From: Spirosoma pollinicola
GTDB lineage: Bacteria > Bacteroidota > Bacteroidia > Cytophagales > Spirosomataceae
DNA length: 64,000 bases
NCBI RefSeq assembly: GCF_002831565.1
Contig: NZ_CP025096.1
Span: 2,209,027 to 2,273,026, forward strand
Reading direction: 5' to 3'
The notes beneath the pieces are model-generated. The model worked only from the letters and a program-made list of their open reading frames with translations. It searched no databases and was not told the DNA's origin. Each line of letters begins with the position of its first letter. Position 1 is the stretch's first letter. Both the position numbers and the translations under genes were made by a program. This document shows, piece by piece, positions 7,411 to 15,508 of the stretch.

Positions 7411-8625
7411 TTAAATAGCCGCCCGGCTAGTTTCGCCAATTGACCGGAACCAGCCCATCGCCCGGTTCAATACGCTTTCGTCGAAAGTCGTTACGTATTC
7501 ACTATCAAATCCGGGCCGGTCAAGGGTTAGCGTGCGGCTTAGTTGATGATTGTGTATCACCAGAGTTGGCTTGCTGGAAATCGGGAAGAATTGAATACCC
7601 ATCCCGTTTTTCTGAAACGACAGTGTTGGGCAACCCAGGCAACACAAGTGCATGGGCAACGAATCGAGCGTAAAAGCAGCCTGCGCCTGTTCGCTTAAAC
7701 TGGCCATATCCTGAAGTGTCGACGTGCCTACCGCCGAAATCAACCTATCTACTGCGGTTGGGTTGGTGGCCCGCACACGCTCGTATAATTCGGTTGTAAA
7801 TGCTTTTTGTCCGCTAAACACTAGCGGATTCGAGCTTTCCTGCAACAACCGGGTTGCCAGTTGGCACCAATAGTCAATCGACAGCATCCGAACAGGCTCG
7901 CCCGATTCAGGGCAGATCAGAATGGGTTTACAGGCTGGAACCGTACTGTTAAGTTTGGCCCACAATTGAACGGGCGACTCTGGAGGGTGGAAAAAATATG
8001 GCTCCACCGTCCGTAGATCAGCCTCAATACCCATTGGTTTCAGCAGCGTAAGAATCAGGTCGAAGTTATGCACTTCGCCATCGGGCAGGAAAAACTCATC
8101 ATCGAGCAGCCCGCCAAATCCCCGCGTGCCATAGCCAATTTTTCGCCGGACGTTTATATACGGCAACACAAAATGCATGGGCGAATCCGAAAACCGAATA
8201 TCGACCGAGTAATCATATACCGTGTCGCGAAGCGTTTTTATGGCCGACTTCGTTGTTTGCCAGAAATCCTGCCATTTCTGAAATGTAGACAGCGGCCGAC
8301 GACTCGTTCCAACATGATTGAGGTGGATAACACGCCGTATATATGGATTGTCTTTCCAGATCGGGTCGCACCAGCTACCCGCCAGTACGTCAATCCGGGC
8401 ATTTGGATATTGACGCCGGATAAGGGGGAACGCGTAGGACAAAATCAACGCATCCCCCAAATGTCCCGACGTCATCAATAGGAGTGACAGTTCGTCGGCA
8501 GCCGGTAAACTGTCACTCCTATGCGCATAGCTTCCCTGCGCGTAGGCATCAACAACGACATCGAGCAGTTGTAAAGGATACGCTACGCTGCGGGGAGCAC
8601 AGTATTTTCTCGGCTTACCGATCAC
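7411..8625 (-). CDS. Glycosyltransferase family 9 (heptosyltransferase-like) protein
   Basis: This 404-residue protein has the GT9 N-terminal region (SGHLGDALILSYAFPLIR, the place of the usual GDxL motif) and a later acceptor/nucleotide lobe with ICPESGEP and the SLPMHLCCLGCPT stretch, where GT9 enzymes bind the nucleotide sugar. GT9 members add sugars, often heptose, to lipopolysaccharide core; the sugar here is unknown. The start is a GTG that overlaps the argG stop (GTGA), so the two are translationally coupled or at least cotranscribed. Its place between argG and argC is unusual. An alternative start further in cannot be excluded because the first 45 or so residues are not typical. Confidence 0.8.
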   Translation of the reverse strand: MIGKPRKYCAPRSVAYPLQLLDVVVDAYAQGSYAHRSDSLPAADELSLLLMTSGHLGDALILSYAFPLIRRQYPNARIDVLAGSWCDPIWKDNPYIRRVIHLNHVGTSRRPLSTFQKWQDFWQTTKSAIKTLRDTVYDYSVDIRFSDSPMHFVLPYINVRRKIGYGTRGFGGLLDDEFFLPDGEVHNFDLILTLLKPMGIEADLRTVEPYFFHPPESPVQLWAKLNSTVPACKPILICPESGEPVRMLSIDYWCQLATRLLQESSNPLVFSGQKAFTTELYERVRATNPTAVDRLISAVGTSTLQDMASLSEQAQAAFTLDSLPMHLCCLGCPTLSFQKNGMGIQFFPISSKPTLVIHNHQLSRTLTLDRPGFDSEYVTTFDESVLNRAMGWFRSIGETSRAAI

Positions 8626-9812
8626 TGATTGTTGATTTTCTCGTAGATCATTACCTGATTGGAAGCTACTTTCGAGAAGCCCCGCACATCGTCGCCGGTC
8701 CAGGCATTGTTCATTTCGCCATACGAACCAAATTTCGACGACATCAGGTCATGATCCGACTCGATGCCCAGCACCTGGAACCGGTAAGGAGCCAGCAATA
8801 CATGCACTTTACCCGACACATGGGCCTGCGAATCGGCCAGGAAGGTTTCGATGTTCCGCATAACGGGGTCCATAAACTGCCCTTCGTGCAGCATGGTGCC
8901 ATACCAGTTGGATAGTTGCTCTTTCCAGTACAACTGCCATTTGCCCAGCACGTGTTTTTCGAGTGTGTGGTGCGCTTTTATGAGAATTAAAGGCGCGGGT
9001 GCTTCAAAACCAACGCGGCCTTTGATACCAATAATCGTATCGCCAACGTGGATGTCGCGCCCAATGCCAAATGGACCAGCCAGTTCGGTAATTTTACGAA
9101 TCGCATCGACTGAATTGGCGAATTTTTCACCGGCTACCTCTTTGATTTCGCCATGTTGAAACACCAGCGTAATGGTTTCAGGCTCGGTTTTCGTTACCTG
9201 CGTTGGCCAGGCCGACTCAGGCAGGAATTGATCGGAAGTCAGGGTTTCCTTGCCCCCAACCGATGTTCCCCAAAGGCCTTTGTTGATCGAGTAAGCCGCT
9301 TTGTGCCACTCCTGATCAACGCCTTTTGCTTTCAGGTATTCGATTTCGGCCTCGCGCGACAGGCGCAAATCCCGAATTGGGGTAATAACTTCGGCGTCGG
9401 GCGCAATGATTCGAAACGCCATATCGAAACGCACCTGATCATTACCGGCACCTGTGCTACCATGTGCAATAGCCGTCGCCCCAATTTCGCGAGCGTATTC
9501 GGCTGCGGCAATGGCCTGAAAAATCCGTTCGGCACTTACCGAAAGCGGGTAGGTATTGTTTTTCAGGACGTTACCGAACACCAGAAACTTCAGACATTGC
9601 TGGTAGTAATCATCTGTTTTGGAGACCGTTACGTGCGACTTAACACCCAATGAATAGGCCCGTTCTTCAATGGCTTTGAGTTCGGCATCCGAAAAGCCAC
9701 CCGTATCGACCAGCACCGAGTACACATTCATGCCCCGGTCTTCGGACAAATATTTAACGCAGAAGGAGGTATCGAGACCCCCGCTAAAGGCAAGAACTAC
9801 TTTTTGAGACAT
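8622..9812 (-). CDS. argG: Argininosuccinate synthase
   Basis: The enzyme joins citrulline and aspartate with ATP to give argininosuccinate. The protein has 396 residues, the full family length, with the N-type ATP pyrophosphatase loop AFSGGLDTS (8-16) and the later GSTGAGNDQVRFD segment that binds ATP and citrulline. It is the first gene of a minus-strand group argG, GT9, argC, GNAT; the GT9 start overlaps its stop. The ATG at 9812 gives the expected N-terminus. Confidence 0.96.
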   Translation of the reverse strand: MSQKVVLAFSGGLDTSFCVKYLSEDRGMNVYSVLVDTGGFSDAELKAIEERAYSLGVKSHVTVSKTDDYYQQCLKFLVFGNVLKNNTYPLSVSAERIFQAIAAAEYAREIGATAIAHGSTGAGNDQVRFDMAFRIIAPDAEVITPIRDLRLSREAEIEYLKAKGVDQEWHKAAYSINKGLWGTSVGGKETLTSDQFLPESAWPTQVTKTEPETITLVFQHGEIKEVAGEKFANSVDAIRKITELAGPFGIGRDIHVGDTIIGIKGRVGFEAPAPLILIKAHHTLEKHVLGKWQLYWKEQLSNWYGTMLHEGQFMDPVMRNIETFLADSQAHVSGKVHVLLAPYRFQVLGIESDHDLMSSKFGSYGEMNNAWTGDDVRGFSKVASNQVMIYEKINNQ

Positions 9813-10264
9813 CAGAGAGAAAGACGCCGGGCGATTGCGCGCCTGTTGTCAGAATGGTTTTGGCGGGGCAAATATCGGGCTTTCAGCGTTATGTTGCGCA
9901 GGTAAATCCCCTTATATTGATTTAAGTTGCAAGCTGTTGGAAGGGTTTGGCAGTACTAAATCACTTACTGCCGGATGGGATTTTGCACCCATCAACGGCG
10001 TGGTGACTGTTCAAGATACGAAGTAGGCAGTTTGTATTGCCGGTGAAGGGGGTTATGGTTAATAGCTTGTTCGAGTTTTTGATTAGTGGCTAAATGGAGT
10101 AAGATTACCTAGCTGATTAATAAGAAATTAACCACAAATCAAGCAGAATCTATGTAGCGGCAATTCAGTGATTGCGTTTAAGGAGATAGCTGAAAAGGTT
10201 CGTATATTTGAAATTTGTAGCCAATAGTAGGACGACCGAGCCGTAATAGACAAACAAACAGACA
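9813..10264. other. Non-coding stretch at the left edge of the accessory region
   Basis: I see no convincing gene in these 450 bases. Composition becomes clearly more AT-rich towards the right end. A TATATTTG sequence at 10203-10210 fits the Bacteroidota -7 box (TAnnTTTG) and could drive the next gene 55 bases on, but no good TTTG -33 box stands at the right distance. Confidence 0.5.
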
Positions 10265-11239
10265 ATGACATTAAAAGAAGCCGTATTAAAAAGTCTAGAA
10301 GATATTAACGACATCACAAATTATTTAGCCGTGCTTAACCATATCAATGACAAAAACTATTACAACTTTGGTGGCGCAAAAACGCCAAGCTCAACAATTT
10401 CGGCAGTTTTGGGCGACTTCATTCGAAATGGCGATACAAGAGTGAAACGAATAAAACAGGACGGTGGAATGTACTCCTATTACTTGACTAAAAACGAACA
10501 AAATATTGGAATTGAAATTTTAAGTGGCGAAGCAGAAAATCAAATCATAAAACCAATTAAAGTAAACAAACTAAAGGCATACGAAGAGAGAGATTTACAC
10601 AAACTTTTGAGTAGTTATCTTAAAAATACAGACACTTATTCAAAAACTATTTTTCACGAACAATCCAACGGAAAAGACAATAATCAAATTTGGACCCATC
10701 CAGATATGATTGGAATTAAGTTCTTGAATTTACAGACAAAAGCAAGTCAAAACTTTTTAAAATCAATAAATCGAGTTGACACTTTTAAACTGAGTTCATA
10801 CGAACTTAAAAGAGAAATTAACAGCGACAGTGAACTAAAAAAAGCCTTTTTCCAAGCCGTTTCAAATTCAAGTTGGGCAAATTATGGCTATTTAGTAGCA
10901 TTTGAGTTTAGCGACAACTTGAACGAGGAAATGGCAAGACTTAACCAATCGTTTGGAATTGGAATTATAGAATTAAACGCCAATCCTTACCAAAGTAAAG
11001 TGCTTTATCCATCAATATTTCGAGGCTTAGACTTTAAGACTATTGACAAACTTTGTAAGATGAATAAAGAGTTTGAAAAATTCATTGAGCAAACAGAAAA
11101 GCTTATGACTGCAAGTGAAAAATACGTTTCAGGAGCAGAAAAAGAGCTCGACGAATTTTGTGATGATTACTTTGAAAACGATACAGAAGTTGAGAACTAT
11201 TGCAAGGTGAAATACATACCAATCGAAGAACGACAATAA
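10265..11239 (+). CDS. HrgA-like protein: HARE-HTH domain plus predicted restriction-endonuclease-like region
   Basis: The first 75 or so residues have the layout of a HARE-HTH domain: an opening helix (TLKEAVLKSL), a central loop with TPSSTISAVLGDFIRNG, and a closing strand pair ending in YSYYLTK. The rest (to 324 residues) resembles HrgA/COG2958 proteins, which are linked to restriction genes in Helicobacter and Campylobacter. Acidic and lysine-rich segments such as IWTHPDMIGIKF and FELKxE-like SSYELKREI may hold a nuclease-fold core, but I cannot fix catalytic residues. The gene is far more AT-rich than argG and uses AAA/AAT-type codons, pointing to transfer. No methyltransferase is next to it. 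A DNA-defence role is inference. Confidence 0.65.
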   Translation: MTLKEAVLKSLEDINDITNYLAVLNHINDKNYYNFGGAKTPSSTISAVLGDFIRNGDTRVKRIKQDGGMYSYYLTKNEQNIGIEILSGEAENQIIKPIKVNKLKAYEERDLHKLLSSYLKNTDTYSKTIFHEQSNGKDNNQIWTHPDMIGIKFLNLQTKASQNFLKSINRVDTFKLSSYELKREINSDSELKKAFFQAVSNSSWANYGYLVAFEFSDNLNEEMARLNQSFGIGIIELNANPYQSKVLYPSIFRGLDFKTIDKLCKMNKEFEKFIEQTEKLMTASEKYVSGAEKELDEFCDDYFENDTEVENYCKVKYIPIEERQ

Positions 11240-11276
11240 GAATTTGAATCTGCTATACTTTTAAAATCATAAGATT

Positions 11277-11453
11277 ATGGGACTGATAAAAGAACCTCTT
11301 GACGTTGACTTTATAGTTGACCCAAGACCATTGAGGAAAGAAGAAGAGCTTGCAATTAGTGCATTTATAAAAGCAGACAAAGAAAAAAGAGTTTTATTAG
11401 AAAAACGACCAATAAGAACTAAATCTTCAAGCAAAACAAAAGCAACTGCATGA
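11277..11453 (+). CDS. Small hypothetical protein, 58 residues
   Basis: An ATG at 11277 opens a 58-residue frame that begins MGLIKEPLDVDFIVDPRPL, is rich in Lys and Glu in the middle and ends in a basic, Ser/Lys-rich tail. It starts 37 bases after the HrgA-like gene on the same strand and shares its AT-rich codon use. I recognise no catalytic or DNA-binding motif. The KEPxDVDFxVDPRPL opening looks like that of short conserved Bacteroidota proteins of unknown role. A cotranscribed partner of the HrgA-like protein is possible but unproven. Confidence 0.55.
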   Translation: MGLIKEPLDVDFIVDPRPLRKEEELAISAFIKADKEKRVLLEKRPIRTKSSSKTKATA

Positions 11454-11619
11454 CAAGTACGAACTGCTTATATTGGTTTGGCACAAGGTTGCCTGACGAA
11501 CATAGGCTTTCCATTAGTTTCTCAACTTGGCTATGTATAAAGGTAGGTCTTACGTTCGTTCCCTGATGTTGAGTTCTGCACAAAGCCCTGTTCGTTGGCA
11601 GTAATTTTAAAACGACACG

Positions 11620-12213
11620 ATGACCAAAGAATATTTTCAAAAATTATGGAATTTAAATTATCCTGAAACAGTGCCAATTTCGCATTTGTTTAAACAGGAC
11701 TACTTGGATAGATGGTTTAGGATTCATAGTTTGCCAGAATCAAAACGGTATGCCGACAATGAAGATGATTGGAAAATACTTCTTTCAAGACAAAATGAAA
11801 TAATCACTGACTTGTTTGGATTTGATACCCCTATTTTATTTGTAACAGGAAAATATAATTGGGGTACCAAAAGAACAATTCACATAACAGATGAAAAAGA
11901 CATATTTAAGTCTTTTTCATTTACAAGACTTGACAGCATTGAGTTATTTAAATTTGACTCTGAACAATATGATGAGCCTGATATTTACAGACCAGCATTT
12001 ACAATGACGGTTTGGAAAACTAATTATCACGACAATATTTTAAGAGAAATTGCAACGGATAAAATAAGAGGATTTTTCGTTTCTTTTGATAAAAATATAA
12101 TTGTTGCACCATATGATGGTGGCATTGACTTTATGATTAAAGACAGTTTGACAAAAGAATATTATAAAAATAAATATCGACAGTGGTTATCGGAAAGAGA
12201 AGATGGCCTTTGA
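11620..12213 (+). CDS. Hypothetical protein, possibly DUF3885-like
   Basis: The 197-residue protein has no signal peptide or membrane segment. It has a WFRIHSLPESKRYADN stretch near residue 30-48, then a mixed alpha/beta region with ILFVTGKYNWG and a C-terminal FFVSFDKNIIVAPYDGG. The SLPESKRYADxE segment recalls DUF3885 proteins, a family of unknown function often found near toxin-immunity genes. It is AT-rich like its upstream neighbours, from which it is separated by 166 bases without a gene. Function unknown; the family call is a recollection and weak. Confidence 0.55.
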   Translation: MTKEYFQKLWNLNYPETVPISHLFKQDYLDRWFRIHSLPESKRYADNEDDWKILLSRQNEIITDLFGFDTPILFVTGKYNWGTKRTIHITDEKDIFKSFSFTRLDSIELFKFDSEQYDEPDIYRPAFTMTVWKTNYHDNILREIATDKIRGFFVSFDKNIIVAPYDGGIDFMIKDSLTKEYYKNKYRQWLSEREDGL

Positions 12214-12387
12214 AAATAAAATAAAAACTACTACTGCCAGGAAGGGCTTGCCAAAATGGGGCGGCAAGTACTAGATTAAATATTTTTACGTCTACTGCCC
12301 TCACTGCCAAGCCCCAAACCGTTCTTAGCCCCTTCACTCCTCCCCCTCCTAAGCGCCAACTCCAACCTACTTTTTTAATCTGAAAAA

Positions 12388-12432
12388 TTTGCGAAACCGA
12401 ATGGTTGCGCGTATATTTGCAACCGAATGGTT
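12388..12432 (+). promoter_or_regulatory. Promoter with two operator copies for the arsR-type gene
   Basis: A TTTG (12388-12391) and TATATTTG (12412-12419) stand 20 bases apart, matching the Bacteroidota -33/-7 promoter. The partial palindrome AACCGAATGGTT occurs twice, at 12395-12406 inside the spacer and at 12421-12432 just after the -7 box. Twelve-base sites 26 bases apart covering a promoter are what an autoregulating ArsR repressor would use. The gene starts 23 bases further on. Confidence 0.65.
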
Positions 12433-12454
12433 TCACAAAACAAATTTGAACAGT

Positions 12455-12796
12455 ATGAGACGAGATATATTCCAGGCAATAGCCGATCCCACAAGGCGGG
12501 CAATAATTGCGTTGATCGCTTTGCAGGCAATGACCCCCAACGCCATTGCCGACAACTTCAACACCACCCGGCAATCGGTTTCCAAACACCTTCGCATACT
12601 CACAGAATGCGAGATCGTGAAACAGGAACAGCAAGGCAGAGAAATTTACTATTCACTTGAGGTTGAAAAAATGAAAGAGGTTGATGAATGGATAAACCAA
12701 TTCAGGAAGCTTTGGGAAACTCGATTCAATCAATTGGATACTGTATTAGCCAACCTGTCTGCCGAGAAGCAGGCAACTAAACAACAAAAAAAATGA
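12455..12796 (+). CDS. ArsR/SmtB-family transcriptional regulator
   Basis: A 113-residue winged-helix repressor that starts [18 protein letters not shown], the usual opening of this group, with the recognition helix region around [15 protein letters not shown] (35-49) and the wing GREIYYSL. It lacks the Cys metal-binding motif ELCVCDL. The pairing with an SRPBCC protein is typical of the non-metal ArsR group. A longer frame back to 12389 would run through the promoter, so the ATG at 12455 is preferred. Its stop overlaps the next start (ATGA). Two AACC-N4-GGTT sites upstream suggest that it represses itself. Confidence 0.9.
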   Translation: MRRDIFQAIADPTRRAIIALIALQAMTPNAIADNFNTTRQSVSKHLRILTECEIVKQEQQGREIYYSLEVEKMKEVDEWINQFRKLWETRFNQLDTVLANLSAEKQATKQQKK

Positions 12797-13296
12797 CAAC
12801 TGACTTGCTATTTGATTTCATCGTTGACAAATCAACAAAAACGGCAATCGTAACCAGAGAGTTTGATGCCGACCTTTCGCTGGTATGGGATGCTTACACC
12901 AAACAGGAAATTCTTGATCAGTGGTGGGCACCCAGACCCTGGACCTCAAAAACAAAGTACATGAATTTTGAGGTAGGCGGGCAACGGTTTTATGCGATGG
13001 TAAGCCCGGAAGGAGATGAGCGTTGGTCTGTTCAGAAATATACGTCCATTAGTCCAAAGACGAATTTCAAAATGTCGAATGCGTTTGCCGACAAAGATGA
13101 AAATCCCGAATTGCCGGGTTCTGACTGGGACTTTAATTTCAGCGAACAAAACGGAAAGACGAAGGTCAGTATAAGTATCTATAATGAATCACTTACCCGT
13201 CTGGAGAAAATGATTGCCATGGGCTTCAAGGAAGGCACGGCTATGACAATGAAAAATCTGGATGAATTACTGGCAACTTTATCGAAACAACAGTAG
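12793..13296 (+). CDS. SRPBCC-domain protein (AHSA1/START-like)
   Basis: This 167-residue protein belongs to the AHSA1-like SRPBCC superfamily. The motif [20 protein letters not shown] followed by LDQWWAP is the standard N-terminus of the family, and the final amphipathic helix around [18 protein letters not shown] closes the ligand pocket. Members bind small hydrophobic ligands, but the ligand is not predictable. The ATG overlaps the stop of the ArsR gene, so both are made from one message. Such ArsR-SRPBCC pairs are widespread with no settled role. Confidence 0.88.
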   Translation: MTTDLLFDFIVDKSTKTAIVTREFDADLSLVWDAYTKQEILDQWWAPRPWTSKTKYMNFEVGGQRFYAMVSPEGDERWSVQKYTSISPKTNFKMSNAFADKDENPELPGSDWDFNFSEQNGKTKVSISIYNESLTRLEKMIAMGFKEGTAMTMKNLDELLATLSKQQ

Positions 13297-13319
13297 AACG
13301 AAAATTCGCTATTACTTTC

Positions 13320-13355
13320 AGCCTCACTATATGCCTGTCGGCAGGTAGTGGGGCT
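13320..13355. terminator. Hairpin after the ArsR-SRPBCC operon
   Basis: AGCCTCACTA (13320-13329) pairs with TAGTGGGGCT (13346-13355) with one G-T pair, and CCTG/CAGG pair inside the loop. A good T-run is missing, so terminator function is likely only by position, 24 bases after the SRPBCC stop. A TATATTTG (13362-13369) just beyond could be the -7 box for the next gene. Confidence 0.5.
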
Positions 13356-13449
13356 GATTGCTATATTTGTCATCAAATATCAAGCTTCCAGAAAACGTAA
13401 TACTATTGATTAAGGGTTAGAACTAAAAATCTCGAAAACAACGGATAAA

Positions 13450-13854
13450 ATGCAGCGAAGACACTATAAATTACTTGCCACTGTAATTAGTTTATTTATA
13501 CTAACAATTTCCTTTAGCAAGAATGCCATAGCGCAAGGAAAAAATCAAATGGTTAGACTGGCAAAAATTAAAGTCGACCCATCTCAATTGAATAACTATA
13601 ACAAGGCACTAAAAGAACAAATGACAACTGCTGTTCGTCTTGAGCCGGGCGTATTAACGTACTACGCTGTTGCCGACAAGAAAGACGCTTCACATATTAC
13701 AATACTGGAAATATATGCTGATACAGCCGCATACAAACTACATACAGAGACCCCTCATTTTAAAAAATACAAAGACACGGTTAAGGGCATGGTTCAGTCA
13801 TTAGAGCTTGTTGATGTTAATCTAATTGGTTCTTCTAGGAAGCCGGGTATGTAG
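13450..13854 (+). CDS. Exported antibiotic-biosynthesis-monooxygenase (ABM) domain protein
   Basis: The 134-residue protein starts with an N-terminal signal peptide (basic start, hydrophobic core ATVISLFILTISF, likely cut near AIAQ). The rest is a single ferredoxin-like ABM domain with VRLAKIKVDPSQL, LEPGVLTYYAV and the late HTETPHFKKYKD motif. Cytosolic relatives such as YgiN act on quinols; exported ones are poorly known. It stands alone, with its own probable promoter, between the SRPBCC gene and the arr-like gene. Confidence 0.82.
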   Translation: MQRRHYKLLATVISLFILTISFSKNAIAQGKNQMVRLAKIKVDPSQLNNYNKALKEQMTTAVRLEPGVLTYYAVADKKDASHITILEIYADTAAYKLHTETPHFKKYKDTVKGMVQSLELVDVNLIGSSRKPGM

Positions 13855-13910
13855 TGCAGAAACTAAACCAACACATTTCGTTAATAGAACTGAATACAGC
13901 GCAATTTAAG

Positions 13911-13960
13911 TCTATTCTGGGACTACCTTCCCCCTGAAGGGGCTAAAATTGAGAATAGTC
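13911..13960. repeat. Decayed palindromic element with CCCCCTGAAGGGG core
   Basis: CTATTCT and AGAATAG arms enclose the GC-rich core CCTTCCCCCTGAAGGGG. The core resembles the type D unit at 7283-7382 in design. Pairing is imperfect, so I read it as a decayed copy or a weak hairpin between the monooxygenase and arr-like genes. Confidence 0.4.
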
Positions 13961-14020
13961 AAGCTTTAGCCTGACGTTGATGGATATTGTAATCCGACAC
14001 CTAAAACACATCAATAACGG

Positions 14021-14449
14021 ATGGAAAACAAAAATGTCGAATTGAATAAGACTGACGTTTTAGACAACGGTCCCTTTTACCACGGGACGAAAGCGGATTT
14101 GCACATTGGTGATTTGTTGACAGCCGGGTACAGGTCGAATTACAAACCCGAAGTCATCATGAATCACATCTATTTTACAGCCCTGGGGCCTACAGTGGCG
14201 GGACTTGCCGCAGCCCTGGCCAACGGTGATGGACACGAACGTATTTATATTGTTGAACCGACGGGGAGCTTCGAAAATGATCCGAACGTTACAGACAAAA
14301 AATTCCCCGGCAACCCAACACGCTCGTATCGCAGCCAGGCACCCTTAAAAGTCGTAGGCGAAGTGACAGACTGGGTGCGACTAACGCCTGAGGAAGTACA
14401 CCAATGGCGAGAGAAAATAGCGAATATAAAAGGAGAAATTATTAATTAA
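14021..14449 (+). CDS. arr: NAD(+)--rifampin ADP-ribosyltransferase (Arr)
   Basis: Arr enzymes inactivate rifamycins by transferring ADP-ribose from NAD to the drug. The 142-residue protein has the family length and conserved residues: His21 in FYHGTKADL, Tyr51 in HIYFTAL, and the acidic residue Asp87 in the GSFENDPNVTDKKFPGNPT stretch, followed by RSYRSQAPL and the WVRLTPEE tail. These match the H-Y-D set of characterised Arr proteins. It is a single gene without nearby mobile genes or other resistance genes. Arr is common in soil bacteria, so it need not be a recent clinical acquisition. Confidence 0.92.
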   Translation: MENKNVELNKTDVLDNGPFYHGTKADLHIGDLLTAGYRSNYKPEVIMNHIYFTALGPTVAGLAAALANGDGHERIYIVEPTGSFENDPNVTDKKFPGNPTRSYRSQAPLKVVGEVTDWVRLTPEEVHQWREKIANIKGEIIN

Positions 14450-14476
14450 TTTCTGAAATGCTCACCCCCTGCCCCG

Positions 14477-15355
14477 CTACAACAACACCAGCAAACTACT
14501 TGGTAACACCCGTACTTCGGCCCGACCGGTTGGCAATATGAGCGGTTCACCATCGGCATGAATCAATAACGGGGCGCTCGTCTGAACAGTAGCCTTTGTG
14601 ACAGACTGCCCCCGCCAATAACTGGAGTGGTTGATGGTTTTATTGAATAAACGCCAGGTTAACATAGCGGCTGCCTGCGCCGGAAACGGTCGAATTTCGC
14701 ACTGTTCCAGCCGCCCGTCGGCAATGTTGGCTGTGGGGGCCATCCAGGCATTATTGCCAAATTGGCCCGCATTGGCAAACGTCATCGAAAACAGGGTGCG
14801 CTCCTGTCCATCGAGCTGGAAAGGTTGTGGTTTGTAGGCCCAGAATGCCCGAAACGCCGTACGAATATAGGTAGGTAAGCCCCGAACGGGTTGCTTCGCG
14901 AAGGCATGAGCTACGTAGGCTTCAAAGCCCAGTCCGGCTGTACAGAAAAAAGGATGTTCGTTGATCTCACCGCTATCAATCACCACCGGACGACCGTTTA
15001 AGGCCCGCTCGATGGCTTTCAGCGGATTTAGTGGAATACCCAGATGCCGAGCCAGTCCATTGCCCGAACCAATAGGGACAATACCCAGCGCGGTTGCCGA
15101 CCGGCGGAGTGCCTGCGCGGTTTCATTAATGGTACCGTCACCCCCGATGGCAAGCACCCGATTAACACCCCGCTCGACAGCCGCCTGGGCCAGTTCGGTA
15201 GCATGACCGGGATGAGTAGTAAGCACTGCTTCGGGCGCAAAACCAAGTGCCTCGGCCTGACGCATAAACGCATCCTGAAGTACCGCTTTCTGCGCAACCG
15301 AGGTAGTCCCCGACAGTGGATTTATTATAGCCAGTATGGCCGACCGATTCGCCAC
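14477..15355 (-). CDS. YegS/BmrU-like lipid kinase (diacylglycerol kinase catalytic domain)
   Basis: A 292-residue kinase of the DAGK catalytic family. It has the nucleotide motif GGDGTINE (71-78) and the following GSGNGLARHL (96-105). Members phosphorylate diacylglycerol, sphingosine-type bases or phosphatidylglycerol at the membrane. Bacteroidota make sphingolipids, so a sphingoid base is a possible substrate, but nothing in the sequence decides this. The start is a GTG placed directly after the stop of a 37-residue membrane protein gene, so both are one transcription unit. Confidence 0.88.
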   Translation of the reverse strand: MANRSAILAIINPLSGTTSVAQKAVLQDAFMRQAEALGFAPEAVLTTHPGHATELAQAAVERGVNRVLAIGGDGTINETAQALRRSATALGIVPIGSGNGLARHLGIPLNPLKAIERALNGRPVVIDSGEINEHPFFCTAGLGFEAYVAHAFAKQPVRGLPTYIRTAFRAFWAYKPQPFQLDGQERTLFSMTFANAGQFGNNAWMAPTANIADGRLEQCEIRPFPAQAAAMLTWRLFNKTINHSSYWRGQSVTKATVQTSAPLLIHADGEPLILPTGRAEVRVLPSSLLVLL

Positions 15356-15469
15356 TCAGGAAAAGAAAATAAACATGAGTAAAATGAACACAACGATAAA
15401 GACATAGTACCAACCGTCGGAGAAGATGTACGGTTTATAATCTTCGTAAAATTTACGGACTTTGCTCAT
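15356..15469 (-). CDS. Small single-pass membrane protein, 37 residues
   Basis: An ATG at 15469 opens MSKVRKFYEDYKPYIFSDGW, followed by a hydrophobic helix YYVFIVVFILLMFIFFS that runs to the stop. The basic N-terminus predicts an N-in, C-out orientation. Its TGA is followed at once by the GTG of the lipid kinase, with no gap. That tight coupling and the clean single-helix design argue for a real gene, perhaps a partner or membrane anchor of the kinase. I recognise no family. Confidence 0.65.
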   Translation of the reverse strand: MSKVRKFYEDYKPYIFSDGWYYVFIVVFILLMFIFFS

Positions 15470-15508
15470 GGACAGGTTACGATTAAATGGTACTGTAAAG
15501 ATAAGGGG

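Noticed and set aside
11454..11619. Possible integron attC site or recombination site between accessory genes
   Set aside because: I looked for paired GTTRRRY/RYYYAAC-type ends and found no convincing pair; no integrase is present.
12389..12454. Longer start for the ArsR regulator
   Set aside because: It would place the coding region across the promoter and both operator copies.
9813..14450. Prophage or integrative element
   Set aside because: No integrase, phage structural gene, transfer gene or flanking tRNA was seen.
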